This document shows, piece by piece, positions 42,430 through 52,100 of a stretch of 64,000 bases of DNA. The notes beneath the pieces are model-generated. The model was not told the origin of the DNA, ran no database searches, and saw only the letters and a list, made by a program, of their open reading frames with translations. Position numbers and translations under genes: made by a program. The stretch is from Acidobacteriota bacterium (GTDB taxonomy: Bacteria; Acidobacteriota; Blastocatellia; Pyrinomonadales; Pyrinomonadaceae), in assembly GCA_020199775.1 (NCBI GenBank), contig JAIVJZ010000040.1, positions 868,001 through 932,000 on the forward strand, read 5' to 3'. Position 1 is the stretch's first letter. Each line of letters opens with the position of its first letter.

Positions 42430-44463
42430 ATGTTCAAACGCACCCGTCTCTTGGCCCCCGTGTGTTTCTCGCTCGCCCTGTTGTTCGCCGCCGTCGCCGC
42501 CGCCCCGGTCTTCGCCTACGGCGATCAGGATTGGAAGCCGGTTGACCCCGCGCACCTCGCGCTCAAAGCGCCCGTCGTGGAGAAGGACGCCGACGCCGAA
42601 GCCATCTTCTGGGAAGTGCGCGTTGACGACGCCGAATTTGATCTCGTCTTCACCAACTACATCCGCATCAAAATCTTCACCGAGCGCGGGCGCGAGTCGC
42701 AGAGCAAAATCGACATCGTCCCGTTTCGCCTGAACGCCCGGATCAAGGACGTGTCCGGTCGCACCATCAAGGCCGACGGCACGATCTTCGAACTGAAGAA
42801 GGAAGACGTTTTCGAGAAGACCATCGCGCGGGCGGGCGATCTGAAACTGCGCGCCAAGACCTTCGCCATGCCGAGCGTCGAGCCGGGCGCGATCATCGAG
42901 TACCGCTGGCGCGAAGTTTATCCGGGCAGTTCGGCCAACCGCGTGCGGCTCTATTTTCAGCGCGACATCCCCATCCAGGCCGTCACCTACTATCTCAAGC
43001 CCGCGACGAATCTCATCGGCGTGGATGCGCTGCGCTACCAGCCGTTCCACATGGAAATGCCGAAGTTCGACAAGGAGAAGAACGGCTTCTACAGCACGAC
43101 GGTGACGAACGTGCCCGCCTACCACGCGGAGCCGCGCATGCCGCCCGAGGACGAGGTGCGCAAGTGGATGCTGCTCTACTACACGATAGGGCAGAACATC
43201 GTGCCGCAGAAGTTCTGGAAGGACTACGGGAAGCGTCTCTACGATGTGTTCAAGTCGGACATCAAGGTCAACGACGACGTGCGCAAAAAATCCGCCGAGA
43301 TCGTCGGCGACGCCGCGACGCCCGAACAGAAACTCGAACGCCTCTATGAATTCTGCCGCACCAAGATCAAGAATCTCGACGACGACGCCCTGAGCCTGCC
43401 CTTCGAGGTGCGCGTCAAACTCAAAGACGAGTCGCCCGCGAACACGCTCAAGAAGATGGAGGGGCGCAGCAGCGACATCGGCGGCCTCTTCGCCGCGCTC
43501 GCCATCGCCGCCGGCTTCGAAGCGCGTCCCGCGCTCATGGCCGACCGCAGCGACATCTTCTTCGACCCCAGCTTCGCCGACCCTTACTTCATGAGCATGA
43601 TCGTCATCGCCGTGAAGGTGAACGACGCGTGGCGTTTCTTCGACCCGTCGGAGATGTACATGCCTTTCGGGATGCTGGCGTGGCAGTCGGAATCGCAGGA
43701 CGCGCTCATCACCGACCCGAAAGACCCGGCCTTCGTCCAGACGCCGCTCTCCCCGCCCGACAAGTCTCTGGAGAAGCGCACGGCCAAGCTCACGCTCGAC
43801 TCCGAGGGCACGCTCGAAGGCGACGTGCGTATCGAGTACACCGGCCACCTCGGCAAGGACAAGAAGGAGTACAACGACGACGACTCGCCCGCGCAGCGCG
43901 AAGAGACTTTGCGTAGCCTGATCAAGGCCAAGATGAGCACGGCCGAAGTTTCCGACGTTAAAGTCGAAAACGTGGCCGACCCCAACGCGCCCTTCGTCTA
44001 CGCCTATCACGTCCGCGTGCCCGGCTACGCGCAACGCACGGGCAAGCGTCTGTTCCTCCAACCGGCCTTCTTCCAGCGCGGCGCGAACCCGCTCTTCCCG
44101 ACGAGCCAGCGGCACAACAACGTCTATTTTCACTACCCGTGGTCGGAGCAGGACAACGTGACGATCAATCTGCCCGCCGGTTTCACGCTCGACAACGCCG
44201 ACGCGCCCGCCGGTCTCGACGCGGGCGCGACCAGCAAGTACGATGTCAAAATCTCCGTCACGAGCGACAAGCGCACGCTCATCTACAATCGCAAGTTCTT
44301 CTTCGGCAACCAGAGCGGCGGTCTCCTGTTCCCCGTCGCTTCTTACGGCCAACTCAAAATGCTGTTCGACGAACTGCACAAGCGAGACAACCACACGATC
44401 ACGCTCAAACAGGCCGCGACGACCGCCGCCGCCGCCACGACGCCGCCGCCGTCGTCGAACTGA
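42430..44463 (+). CDS. Exported DUF3857/transglutaminase-fold protein, catalytically degenerate
   Basis: A 677-residue exported protein. A signal peptide (residues 1-24, ending VFAYG) is followed by a DUF3857 domain (about 50-240) and a transglutaminase-like domain (about 290-400). A C-terminal beta-rich DUF2569/3858-like region follows. At the place of the catalytic cysteine the sequence is EGRSSDIGGLFAAL, with Ser348 where active relatives have the Cys of GDCKDK. The region expected to carry the His (YFMSMIVIAV) lacks it, so a thiol-enzyme activity is not expected. It may act as a binding protein. It is 72 bp upstream of a paralogue whose triad is intact, a natural pair for a heteromeric or regulatory role; that is inference. 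Confidence 0.85.
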   Translation: MFKRTRLLAPVCFSLALLFAAVAAAPVFAYGDQDWKPVDPAHLALKAPVVEKDADAEAIFWEVRVDDAEFDLVFTNYIRIKIFTERGRESQSKIDIVPFRLNARIKDVSGRTIKADGTIFELKKEDVFEKTIARAGDLKLRAKTFAMPSVEPGAIIEYRWREVYPGSSANRVRLYFQRDIPIQAVTYYLKPATNLIGVDALRYQPFHMEMPKFDKEKNGFYSTTVTNVPAYHAEPRMPPEDEVRKWMLLYYTIGQNIVPQKFWKDYGKRLYDVFKSDIKVNDDVRKKSAEIVGDAATPEQKLERLYEFCRTKIKNLDDDALSLPFEVRVKLKDESPANTLKKMEGRSSDIGGLFAALAIAAGFEARPALMADRSDIFFDPSFADPYFMSMIVIAVKVNDAWRFFDPSEMYMPFGMLAWQSESQDALITDPKDPAFVQTPLSPPDKSLEKRTAKLTLDSEGTLEGDVRIEYTGHLGKDKKEYNDDDSPAQREETLRSLIKAKMSTAEVSDVKVENVADPNAPFVYAYHVRVPGYAQRTGKRLFLQPAFFQRGANPLFPTSQRHNNVYFHYPWSEQDNVTINLPAGFTLDNADAPAGLDAGATSKYDVKISVTSDKRTLIYNRKFFFGNQSGGLLFPVASYGQLKMLFDELHKRDNHTITLKQAATTAAAATTPPPSSN

Positions 44464-44535
44464 GCGCGCCCGACAAATCGGAAGCGGCTTGCATTACGCC
44501 GCGAGGCTCACCGGGGAAATTGAGGTTTGAAAGAA

Positions 44536-46527
44536 ATGCCCACACGAATGTTAGGACTCTGTTGCGCGCTCGTCCTGCTCTGTTGCGCGCCCACCTTCGC
44601 CGCCGCTACTACTGCGGTGGGCGACGACGCTCCCGCATGGCTCACGCAGGCCGCCGCCGCGACCGCCCCGCCTTACGCGAAAGACGTTCCGGCCGTCGTG
44701 CTTCACGACGAGGGGCAAGTCACCATCGGTGACGACGGCAAAATCGTCTCCGTCCTGACCTTCGCCGTGCGCATCATGACGCGCGCGGGGAGAGGCACGG
44801 CGCAGGCCGTCGCCGGTTACGCCACCGACACGGGCAAGGTGCGCGAGATGCGCGCGTGGCTCATCCGTCCCGGCGCGCAGACGAAGCGTTACGGCAAAGA
44901 CGAAACCCTCGACCTCGCCGGCGACCTCAACGACGTTTACAACCAGTATCGCACCAGACAAATTGACGCGAGGGACGATGCCGACGCCGGGATGGTCTTC
45001 GGCTACCAGGTCGTCACGGAGGAGCGCGCCCTGTTCCCGCACACCGTCTGGAGCTTTCAAGATCGTCTGCCCGTGCTCATGTCGCGCTACACGCTCGCGC
45101 TGCCGTCGGGTTGGAGCGCGACGGGCATCACGTTCAACCACGCGAAAGTCGAACCCGTGGTGAACGGCACGACCTACACTTGGGAGTTGCGCAACCTCTC
45201 GCCCATCGAACCTGAGATCGCCAGCCCCGAAGTGACGAGCCTCGCGCCGCGCCTCGCCGTCAGCTACACGCCCCCGCCGAGCAGCGCGGGGTCAACGACC
45301 GTCATGGGCGCGCGCAGCTTCGCCTCCTGGGCGGACGTGTCGCGCTGGTACAGCGAACTGAGCGACCCGCAATCCGCGCCCGACGACGCCATCGCCCTCA
45401 AGGCGCGCGAACTCACCGCCAACGCCAAGACCGAACTCGAACGGATTCGCGCCATCGGTCGCTACGTGCAGGACATGCAGTACATCTCGATCCAGATCGG
45501 CGTCGGCCGTTTCCGCCCGCACGCGGCGACGGAAGTTTTCGCCAAACGCTACGGCGACTGCAAAGACAAGGCCAACCTCATGCGCGCCATGCTGCGCGCG
45601 CTCAAGATCGAGGCTTACCCGGTCTTGATCTTTTCGGGCGACGCCACCTTCGTGCGCGCGGAGTGGGCTTCGCCGAGCCAGTTCAACCACTGCATCATCG
45701 CTATCCGCGTGAGCGACGAGACGAAATCTCCGACGGTCATCCAACACGCCACGCTCGGTCGCCTACTCATCTTCGACGCCACGGACGAGAACACGCCCGT
45801 CGGCGATCTGCCCGATCACGAACAGAACAGCTACGCCCTCATCGCCGCCGGGGCCGACGGCGCGCTCGTGCGGATGCCCGTCACGCCGCCCGAAGCCAAC
45901 CAACTCGAACGCGAGGCCGAGATCAATCTCGCGGCCGACGGCTCGATCACGGCGAACGTCCGCGAGCGTTCCACGGGGCAGTCGGCGGTAGACGAGCGTC
46001 GCCTCTTCCGCCGTCTCGCGCGCCCCGACTACGCGAGGGCTGTGGAGAACTGGATCACGCGCGGCGCGACCGGCGCGAAAGTCGTTAAGGTCGAACCCGC
46101 CGACAATCACGCCGACGGACGCTTCGCCCTCGACGTGGATTTCACCGCCGCGGGCTACGGCCAACTCATGCAGGAGCGGCTGCTCGTTTTCAAACCCGCC
46201 ATCCTCTCGCGCCGCGAGTCGGTCTTCCTGACGAACGCCTCGCGCAAGCACGCCGTCGTGCTCGAATCAGAGGCTTACACCGAATCGGTCAACGTCAAAC
46301 TCCCCGCCGGGTTCGACGTGGACGAACTGCCCGACCCGGTCAAATTAGACACGGCCTTCGGCAGCTATTCGACCTCCTATGCCGTGCGCGACGGCCAACT
46401 CCAATTCAAGCGCGCGTTCACGCAACGCGCCGCCACCATCCCGCCCGCCGACTACGCGGCCGTCCGCGTCTTCTTCGAGCGTATCCGCGCCGCCGAGCAA
46501 TCGCCCGTCGTGCTGGCGAAGAAATAA
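44536..46527 (+). CDS. Exported DUF3857/transglutaminase-like protein (intact triad)
   Basis: A 663-residue exported protein with a signal peptide (residues 1-23, ending TFAAA), a DUF3857 domain (about 50-250) and a transglutaminase-like core (about 300-420). The papain-like triad is complete: Cys342 (YGDCKDKANL), His385 (FNHCIIAI) and Asp414 (LIFDATDEN). The C-terminal third is beta-rich (DUF3858-type). Such proteins are abundant in Bacteroidetes and Acidobacteria. They are thought to cleave or cross-link peptides in the envelope, but the substrates are unknown. I chose ATG 44536; the longer TTG start at 44527 adds only three residues. A strong terminator follows. Confidence 0.88.
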   Translation: MPTRMLGLCCALVLLCCAPTFAAATTAVGDDAPAWLTQAAAATAPPYAKDVPAVVLHDEGQVTIGDDGKIVSVLTFAVRIMTRAGRGTAQAVAGYATDTGKVREMRAWLIRPGAQTKRYGKDETLDLAGDLNDVYNQYRTRQIDARDDADAGMVFGYQVVTEERALFPHTVWSFQDRLPVLMSRYTLALPSGWSATGITFNHAKVEPVVNGTTYTWELRNLSPIEPEIASPEVTSLAPRLAVSYTPPPSSAGSTTVMGARSFASWADVSRWYSELSDPQSAPDDAIALKARELTANAKTELERIRAIGRYVQDMQYISIQIGVGRFRPHAATEVFAKRYGDCKDKANLMRAMLRALKIEAYPVLIFSGDATFVRAEWASPSQFNHCIIAIRVSDETKSPTVIQHATLGRLLIFDATDENTPVGDLPDHEQNSYALIAAGADGALVRMPVTPPEANQLEREAEINLAADGSITANVRERSTGQSAVDERRLFRRLARPDYARAVENWITRGATGAKVVKVEPADNHADGRFALDVDFTAAGYGQLMQERLLVFKPAILSRRESVFLTNASRKHAVVLESEAYTESVNVKLPAGFDVDELPDPVKLDTAFGSYSTSYAVRDGQLQFKRAFTQRAATIPPADYAAVRVFFERIRAAEQSPVVLAKK

Positions 46528-46556
46528 CGGGGCTTCGCGACGGCAAGCTGAAAGAG

Positions 46557-46598
46557 GCGAAGGGGGCGTCGAAGTTTGAACTTCGACGCCCCCTTCGC
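46557..46598 (+). terminator. Strong hairpin between convergent genes
   Basis: A perfect 20-bp stem (left arm begins GCGAAGGGGGCGTCGAAG) with a 2-base loop is followed by GCCTTT. It most likely ends the DUF3857 transcript and perhaps also the minus-strand pab operon from the other side. Confidence 0.85.
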
Positions 46599-46626
46599 GC
46601 CTTTAACAGTCATAAATTTTTCGTCC

Positions 46627-47490
46627 CTACATCTCTTCCCCGCCATGCAGCGTGAGTTGCCGGAACGCCTCGTGCAGCCGTACGGCGACGCTCCCGGCGG
46701 CGACCGTGTAGCGGTGGAAATCGTAGGTCGTCACCAGCCCGACGCCGCGCGCGGCCGACGTGAGGAATATTTCGTCGGCGTCGCTGAGGTCTGAAGTGTC
46801 GTACGTGCCTTCGACGAGCGGGAAGGCGAGTTCTTCGGCGAGGGCGATGACGCGGGCGCGCGTCGTCCCGGCGAGCGCGCCGGTGGCGAGGGCGGGCGTG
46901 TGAATCGTGCCGCGCGTCACCCAGAAAATGTTCGCCATCGTTGCCGCTGCGATCTCGCCGCGCTCGTTCAGGACGACGGCCTCGTGAAAATCGCGCGCGT
47001 GCGCCTCCTCCCAACCGATGACGTGTTCGAGATAGTTGACGCTCTTGACGCCGGTCAGCGGCGAGAGCGTGCTGAGACGGTAAGGCGAGAGCGTCAACGA
47101 CAAACCTTCTTCCGGCGCGGGGCGCGCGTCGCCCGTCATCACCAGCAGGTCTGTTTCGAGTCCGCCCGCGCTCCGGTCTCTCCACACGCCGCGCACGGCG
47201 CGCATGAGCAACGTCACGCGCGCCCGCCCCTCCTCCACCCCGTTCTCCTTGATCAGCCTGACGAGCGCGCGCCCGACCGTCTCTTGATCGAAATGGCCGG
47301 TGCGCACGCCGCAACGTTCCGCGTGCGCGACGAGACGCGCCCAGTGTTCAGGCCAGAGGAACGGCCGGCCGCGATAGACGGCGAGCGTCGTGAAGACGCC
47401 GCGCCCGTAGAGCGACGCGGAAGTCAGCGCGGGCAGCCGCGCCTTCGCCAGTTCGAGCAGGCGGTCGTTATGAATAATTTGTGCGTGCAT
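46627..47490 (-). CDS. pabC: Aminodeoxychorismate lyase (class IV aminotransferase fold)
   Basis: A 287-residue PLP enzyme of the branched-chain aminotransferase/ADC-lyase fold, which releases p-aminobenzoate from aminodeoxychorismate for folate synthesis. The Schiff-base lysine lies in TGVKSVNYLEHVIGWEEA. The fold landmarks ASLYGRGVFTTLAVYRGRPF and EIAAATMANIFWVTRGTIHT are clear. I chose ATG 47490 (MHAQIIHND); the frame extends 39 codons further but that part looks unlike protein. It follows pabB on the same strand, which favours ADC lyase over branched-chain or D-amino-acid aminotransferase, functions that this fold also supports. Confidence 0.82.
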   Translation of the reverse strand: MHAQIIHNDRLLELAKARLPALTSASLYGRGVFTTLAVYRGRPFLWPEHWARLVAHAERCGVRTGHFDQETVGRALVRLIKENGVEEGRARVTLLMRAVRGVWRDRSAGGLETDLLVMTGDARPAPEEGLSLTLSPYRLSTLSPLTGVKSVNYLEHVIGWEEAHARDFHEAVVLNERGEIAAATMANIFWVTRGTIHTPALATGALAGTTRARVIALAEELAFPLVEGTYDTSDLSDADEIFLTSAARGVGLVTTYDFHRYTVAAGSVAVRLHEAFRQLTLHGGEEM

Positions 47491-47596
47491 GTTTCGCTCA
47501 CCGGGAACGCGCGTTCGGGTTGGAGAGACTTTAGCGAGGTTTGCCGCGAGAGGATACATGAAAACGGCGGGGCGTCGCTCTAAATTTTGCGCCGCT

Positions 47597-49108
47597 CTAA
47601 ATTTCATCGTCGCTCACGCCCGCCGTCGCGCCGAGCGCACTGAGCAGGGCGCGCGCCTTGACGAGCGACTCTTCGTATTCCGCTTCCGGGTCGCTCTCGG
47701 CCACGACGCCGCCGCCGACGTTGAAGCGCGCCCATCGGTCGCGCCGCCCGAGCGTCATCGTGCGGATCGCCACGCTCAGATCAACGCGGCCGTCGAAAGA
47801 GAAGTAGCCGATTGAGCCCATCGAGAGGCCGCGCGGCGCGCGCTCGCACGCGTCGATGATCTCCATCGCGCGCAGTTTCGGCGCGCCCGTGATCGAGCCG
47901 CACGGGAAAGTCGCGCGCAGCAGTTCGCCCGCCGTCACTTCCGCGCGCAAGCGGCCGCGCACTTTCGAGACGAGGTGAAAGAGCGTCGGGTGCTCTTGCA
48001 CTTCGCAGAGCGCGACGACTTCGACCGTCCCGTAGCGGCACACGCGCCCCAGATCGTTGCGCAACAGATCGACGATCATCACGTTCTCGGCGGCGTCCTT
48101 CGCGCTTCGCAGCAACTCCTCCTTGAGCCGCGCGTCCTCTGCCGCCGTCGCGCCGCGCGCGCGCGTCCCCTTGATCGGCCACGCCTCCACGCGCCGCTCG
48201 CGCTCTCCTTCGCCGGGCGACGAGACGCGCAGGAAACGTTCGGGCGACGCGCTGACAACCACGTCTTCCCGGCGGCGCAGGAAGGCCGCGAAAGAGGCCG
48301 GGTGCTCGCGCCTGAGACGCAGGAAGACGCGCTCCGCGCCGTCGCCCGCGGACAGAGGGCAAGTGAACTGTTGCGTCAGGTTCGCCTGATAAATGTCGCC
48401 CGCGTAGATGTGACGCTTGATGCGGCGGACGGCCGCCGCGTATTCCGCGCGCGTGAAATTCGACGCCGCCGCCACGGCGAGCTTCCGAACGCCGTCGCCC
48501 GCGGCAACGTCGAAGCCCCCGGCCGACCGCGCTTCTTCGAGCGCGGCGCGTGCGCGCGCCGTCTGTTCCTCTCCGGCAAGGCTCGTGAGATAGGTGAGCC
48601 CGCGCGCGTAATCGTGGACGACGAGCGTGTCGTAGAAGGCGAGCGCGGCGTCCGGTTCGGGCGCGTCCGTGCTTGCGGGCGCGCGGCTTCGCACGCGTTG
48701 AAACCCACGCGCCAGATCGTATGCGAAACTCGCGATGCACGCCCCCCCGGCGACGGGCAGTTGAGACGCCTTCGCCGCCGCCGCCTCATGCGCCGGTTGC
48801 CGCACGCGGTAACGCGCGAGGCGTTCATCGAGCAGCGACAGGAGCGAGCCGCGTTCGACGCGCCCGCCGGATTCACCGCGCCGCTCGATCAACAACTCGT
48901 CGCCCCGCGCTTCGACCGTCTCGAAAGGGTTGAAACCGGCGATCAGAAAACGCGCCGCGTCCGCGCCCCGCGCCCCGCCGCTATCGAGAACCTGCGCGCG
49001 ACGCTCCGGCGCGAGTCTGAGCAACGCGCGCAAAAGTTCGTCGGCGGTGAACGATAATTCAAGCACCGTTGCCGTTGGCCGCATCGTGATGTCGTTCGCG
49101 TTACGCAT
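47597..49108 (-). CDS. pabB: Aminodeoxychorismate synthase component I
   Basis: A 503-residue cytosolic chorismate-binding enzyme that aminates chorismate in folate synthesis, normally with a glutamine amidotransferase partner (PabA). The PIKGTRARG motif, which separates PabB (with its catalytic lysine) from anthranilate synthase TrpE, is present. FPCGSITGAPKLRAMEII and RFNVGGGVVAESDPEAEYEE are standard C-terminal landmarks. The N-terminal 160 residues are less conserved. No pabA is adjacent; it may be shared with tryptophan synthesis elsewhere. It lies downstream of hicB, and pabC follows. Confidence 0.92.
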   Translation of the reverse strand: MRNANDITMRPTATVLELSFTADELLRALLRLAPERRAQVLDSGGARGADAARFLIAGFNPFETVEARGDELLIERRGESGGRVERGSLLSLLDERLARYRVRQPAHEAAAAKASQLPVAGGACIASFAYDLARGFQRVRSRAPASTDAPEPDAALAFYDTLVVHDYARGLTYLTSLAGEEQTARARAALEEARSAGGFDVAAGDGVRKLAVAAASNFTRAEYAAAVRRIKRHIYAGDIYQANLTQQFTCPLSAGDGAERVFLRLRREHPASFAAFLRRREDVVVSASPERFLRVSSPGEGERERRVEAWPIKGTRARGATAAEDARLKEELLRSAKDAAENVMIVDLLRNDLGRVCRYGTVEVVALCEVQEHPTLFHLVSKVRGRLRAEVTAGELLRATFPCGSITGAPKLRAMEIIDACERAPRGLSMGSIGYFSFDGRVDLSVAIRTMTLGRRDRWARFNVGGGVVAESDPEAEYEESLVKARALLSALGATAGVSDDEI

Positions 49109-49146
49109 CGCACAAACTCACAACGAGGGCAGCAATCATCCACGGC

Positions 49147-49368
49147 TTATGAGGCGAGTTGATAAATGGCCGGGCGATATTTCGGCGGGGGGATAGGTTT
49201 ACCTTCGGCGCGCGCCGCTTCGAGCCAGAGTGATTTCGCGATCTCGACCTCTGCTAACGCTTCGGCCGGAGTCGCGCCGAACGCCGAGCAATATTCGAGA
49301 TCGGGGATGTCTGCGATGTAGCCGCCGTCTTCTTCGCTGTAAAAAATGTTGATGTGGTAATCCTTCAT
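49147..49368 (-). CDS. hicB: HicB-type antitoxin
   Basis: A 73-residue protein matching the HicB N-terminal fold (DYHINIFYSEEDGGYIADIP, then GATPAEALAEVEIAKSLWLE). It lacks the C-terminal DNA-binding helix-turn-helix or ribbon-helix-helix that longer HicB proteins carry, so it probably neutralises its toxin but is unlikely to repress transcription itself. Its start (49368) overlaps the hicA stop by four bases, so the two are translationally coupled in the toxin-first order usual for HicAB. Confidence 0.85.
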   Translation of the reverse strand: MKDYHINIFYSEEDGGYIADIPDLEYCSAFGATPAEALAEVEIAKSLWLEAARAEGKPIPPPKYRPAIYQLAS

Positions 49369-49619
49369 GGCTCATCTCCTAACTCCAAATTATACCTCTC
49401 GATGAGATGAAGGAACTGCTGAATCTGATACGGCTTGGCCTTGCCATTCACCTCTTGCAGATTAACCATCTCTCGAACCTCTGGATGAATAAAGATGTGA
49501 TGACTACCGCTGACACGCGACAGGCGAAAGCCGAAGGCTTCCACCAGAGTCGTCATTTCATTGAATCGAACATTCTTCGATCCGGCTAAAACCTTCTCTA
49601 AGATTTTTCGCTTCTTCAT
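49365..49619 (-). CDS. hicA: HicA-type mRNA interferase toxin
   Basis: An 84-residue toxin with the double-stranded-RNA-binding-like HicA fold: [20 protein letters not shown], then [20 protein letters not shown] with the conserved catalytic histidine in GSHHIF. HicA cleaves mRNA when free of HicB. The start ATG overlaps the purL stop codon (ATGA), so the toxin is coupled to translation of an essential purine gene. This is an unusual location that should keep the pair linked to purL expression. Confidence 0.87.
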   Translation of the reverse strand: MKKRKILEKVLAGSKNVRFNEMTTLVEAFGFRLSRVSGSHHIFIHPEVREMVNLQEVNGKAKPYQIQQFLHLIERYNLELGDEP

Positions 49620-52012
49620 TCCGCGGCCGCGGCCAGAGCTTCCGCTTGCAGTCTCTGGCCGAACGCGGCGCGCCAGTGAGTTTCGAGTTCGCCGACGCGT
49701 TGCGAGATGGCGGGTTGGCCGTCAACCGTGATGCGAAGCTCCGTGCCGCCCGCGCGCCCGATGACCGAGATCGGGCAACCAAGCCCGGCGGCGATCTCTT
49801 CGACGCGCGCGCGCGCCGCTTCGTCGAAGCTGACGATGATGCGCGAGGGAGTTTCGGCGAAGAGTTGGGCGGCGACGGGGAGCGCGCCCGTGAGTTCGAC
49901 GGTTGCGCCCGTCGAGGGACGGTTGAGGGTGGAGAAACAACTTTCGGCGAGGGCGACGGAGAAGCCGCCGTCGGCACAGTCGTGCGCGGAGCGGAGCAAG
50001 CCTTCGTCGGCGGCTTGCAGGCAGGCGGACTGCACGGCCTGTTCGAGTTTGAGATCGAGGCGCGCAAGGCGTCCCGCCCGCAGCATCTCTCCGGTGGTGC
50101 GTCCCTCGACGGTCGCGGCGTACTCGCTGACGCTCAGGTCGTCGTGCGTCTCGCCGAGCAGCGCGATGAGATCGCCTTCGGTTTTGAAGCCGGGTTGAAT
50201 GATGCGGCGCACGTCTTCGATGATGCCGACCATGCCGATGACGGGCGTCGGCAGGATGCCGTGCCCTTCGGTCTCGTTGTAGAAGGAGACGTTGCCGGAG
50301 ATGACGGGCGTGTCGAAGGCGAGGCAGGCTTCCGCCATGCCGTCAATCGTCTCGGAGAACGACCACATCACTTCGGGGCGTTCGGGCGAAGGGAAGTTGA
50401 GACAGTTGGTGACGGCGAGCGGCCGCGCGCCGACGCAGACGACGTTGCGCGCGGCCTCGGCGACGATCTGGCGCGCGCCCTCGCGCGGGTCTGCGGCCGA
50501 GTAGCGGCCGTTGCCGTCGAGACACATGGCGAGCGCGCGGCGCGTCTCCTTGATGCGCACGATGGCCGCGTCCGCGCCGGGCAAGACGGCCGTGTTCGTC
50601 CGCACCATGTGATCGTACTGGCGATAGACCCACTCTTTCGACGCGATGTTGGGCGCGGCCAGCAACTTCAGGAACGACTCGTTGTGATCCGCGTCCGAAG
50701 CGTTGACAGGCGACTTCGCCGCCGAGAGGATCGAGTCGAGTTCCTCGGAACCCTCGACCGTATCGCTCAGCGTAGGAGTCTCCGGCACGCTCGAAACGCC
50801 GACGGCTTCATTGATAAGGGCGGCTTCTTCATCCCTCACCCTGCTGCCCTCATCCCTTGTTTCGGGCGCGCGCATCGGCCGCTCGTAGATCGGCGCTTCG
50901 TCCGTGAGGTAGCCGACGGGGATGTCCGCGACCGTGCCTTCGTGGTGCATGATCTGGACGCGCCCCGTGTCCGTCACGCGGCCGATGACCACGGCGTCGA
51001 GTTCCCAGTGCTTGAAGATGTCCACCACCTGCCGCTCGCGCCCCTTGTGCGCGACGATCAGCATGCGCTCCTGCGACTCGGACAACATGATCTCGTAAGC
51101 CGACATGCCCTGTTCGCGTTGCGGCACGAGCGTGAGATCGATTTCGAGTCCCGTTCCGGCGCGCGCCGCCATCTCGCACGAAGAGGACGTGAGCCCGGCC
51201 GCGCCCATGTCCTGAATCCCCGCGACCGCGCCGCTGCGCATCACTTCGAGGCACGCTTCGAGCAGAAGTTTTTCGAGGAACGGATCGCCCACCTGCACGG
51301 TCGGGCGTTTCTCCAGAGCCTCGTCGTCGAATTCGGCCGAGGCCATCGTCGCGCCGTGGATGCCGTCGCGCCCCGTCTTCGCGCCGACGTACAGGACGGG
51401 GTTGCCGACTCCGACAGCGCGCCCGTAGAAGATTTGATCGCGGCGGACGAGGCCGAGCGCGAAAGCGTTGACGAGCGGGTTCAGCGCGTAAGCGTCGTCG
51501 AACATGACTTCGCCGCCGATGGTCGGCACGCCGAACGCGTTCCCGTAGTGCGCGATGCCGGCGACGACCCCGGCGAGCAGGGCGCGGTTGCGCCGCCCGT
51601 GCCGCTCGTGGTCGAGCGTGCCGAAGCGGATACTGTTCATGGCCGCGATGGGGCGCGCGCCCATCGTGAAGATGTCGCGCAGGATGCCGCCGACGCCGGT
51701 CGCCGCGCCCTGAAACGGCTCGATGAAAGAGGGATGATTGTGCGACTCGACTTTGAATGCCGCGCACCAGCCGTCGCCCACGTCAACCACGCCCGCGTTC
51801 TCGCCCGGCGGCACGACGACGCGCTCGTTGCGGGTCGGCAGTCGCTTCAAATGCACGCGCGAAGATTTGTAAGAACAGTGTTCCGACCACATCACCGAAA
51901 AAATGCCGAGTTCCACGAACGTCGGCTCGCGCCCCATCAACTTCACGATGCGCGCGTACTCTTCCCCCGTCAGGTTGTGTGCGGAGACGACTTCAGGTGT
52001 GATCAAATTCAT
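49616..52012 (-). CDS. purL: Phosphoribosylformylglycinamidine synthase, large subunit
   Basis: A 798-residue cytosolic ATP-dependent enzyme of the fourth step of purine synthesis, working with PurQ and PurS (both present upstream in the same block). Landmarks are [40 protein letters not shown] and [20 protein letters not shown]. The usual small-form length is about 740; the surplus lies in a non-conserved linker (about 385-445) between the two halves. Part of that linker is encoded by a heptamer half-element (HR7). The stop codon overlaps hicA. Expression is probably part of the long minus-strand pur block. Confidence 0.95.
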   Translation of the reverse strand: MNLITPEVVSAHNLTGEEYARIVKLMGREPTFVELGIFSVMWSEHCSYKSSRVHLKRLPTRNERVVVPPGENAGVVDVGDGWCAAFKVESHNHPSFIEPFQGAATGVGGILRDIFTMGARPIAAMNSIRFGTLDHERHGRRNRALLAGVVAGIAHYGNAFGVPTIGGEVMFDDAYALNPLVNAFALGLVRRDQIFYGRAVGVGNPVLYVGAKTGRDGIHGATMASAEFDDEALEKRPTVQVGDPFLEKLLLEACLEVMRSGAVAGIQDMGAAGLTSSSCEMAARAGTGLEIDLTLVPQREQGMSAYEIMLSESQERMLIVAHKGRERQVVDIFKHWELDAVVIGRVTDTGRVQIMHHEGTVADIPVGYLTDEAPIYERPMRAPETRDEGSRVRDEEAALINEAVGVSSVPETPTLSDTVEGSEELDSILSAAKSPVNASDADHNESFLKLLAAPNIASKEWVYRQYDHMVRTNTAVLPGADAAIVRIKETRRALAMCLDGNGRYSAADPREGARQIVAEAARNVVCVGARPLAVTNCLNFPSPERPEVMWSFSETIDGMAEACLAFDTPVISGNVSFYNETEGHGILPTPVIGMVGIIEDVRRIIQPGFKTEGDLIALLGETHDDLSVSEYAATVEGRTTGEMLRAGRLARLDLKLEQAVQSACLQAADEGLLRSAHDCADGGFSVALAESCFSTLNRPSTGATVELTGALPVAAQLFAETPSRIIVSFDEAARARVEEIAAGLGCPISVIGRAGGTELRITVDGQPAISQRVGELETHWRAAFGQRLQAEALAAAAE
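50826..50858. repeat. Heptamer half-element HR7 inside purL
   Basis: Four to five 7-bp units (TTCATCC, CTCACCC, TGCTGCC, CTCATCC) of the GGGATGA type, without a second arm. They lie in the purL linker and on the coding strand are read as residues such as [12 protein letters not shown]. The frame is kept open because the units are in the orientation that does not create TGA in that frame. Confidence 0.75.
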
Positions 52013-52025
52013 AAGTTAAATCAGC

Positions 52026-52100
52026 GATGAGGGATGAGCGACGCGCGACGTGTAAAAACGACGGCGTTGTCTTTCACGCATCACGCGTCACTCATTACCC
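52026..52100. repeat. Heptamer inverted-repeat element HR8
   Basis: The left arm has GATGAGG, GATGAGC, GACGCGC, GACGTGT; the right arm has CACGCAT, CACGCGT, CACTCAT. The units keep 7-bp spacing but the arms pair imperfectly. The right arm runs into the last codons of the TlpA-like gene and contains its TGA stop (52088-52090). Confidence 0.8.

Noticed and set aside
42397..44394. A 665-codon open frame on the minus strand
   Set aside because: Shadow of the DUF3857 gene caused by high GC at third positions; no recognisable protein features.
49646..52030. A 794-codon open frame on the plus strand
   Set aside because: It lies exactly opposite purL; the translation is Arg/Ala/Asp-rich shadow sequence with no domain.
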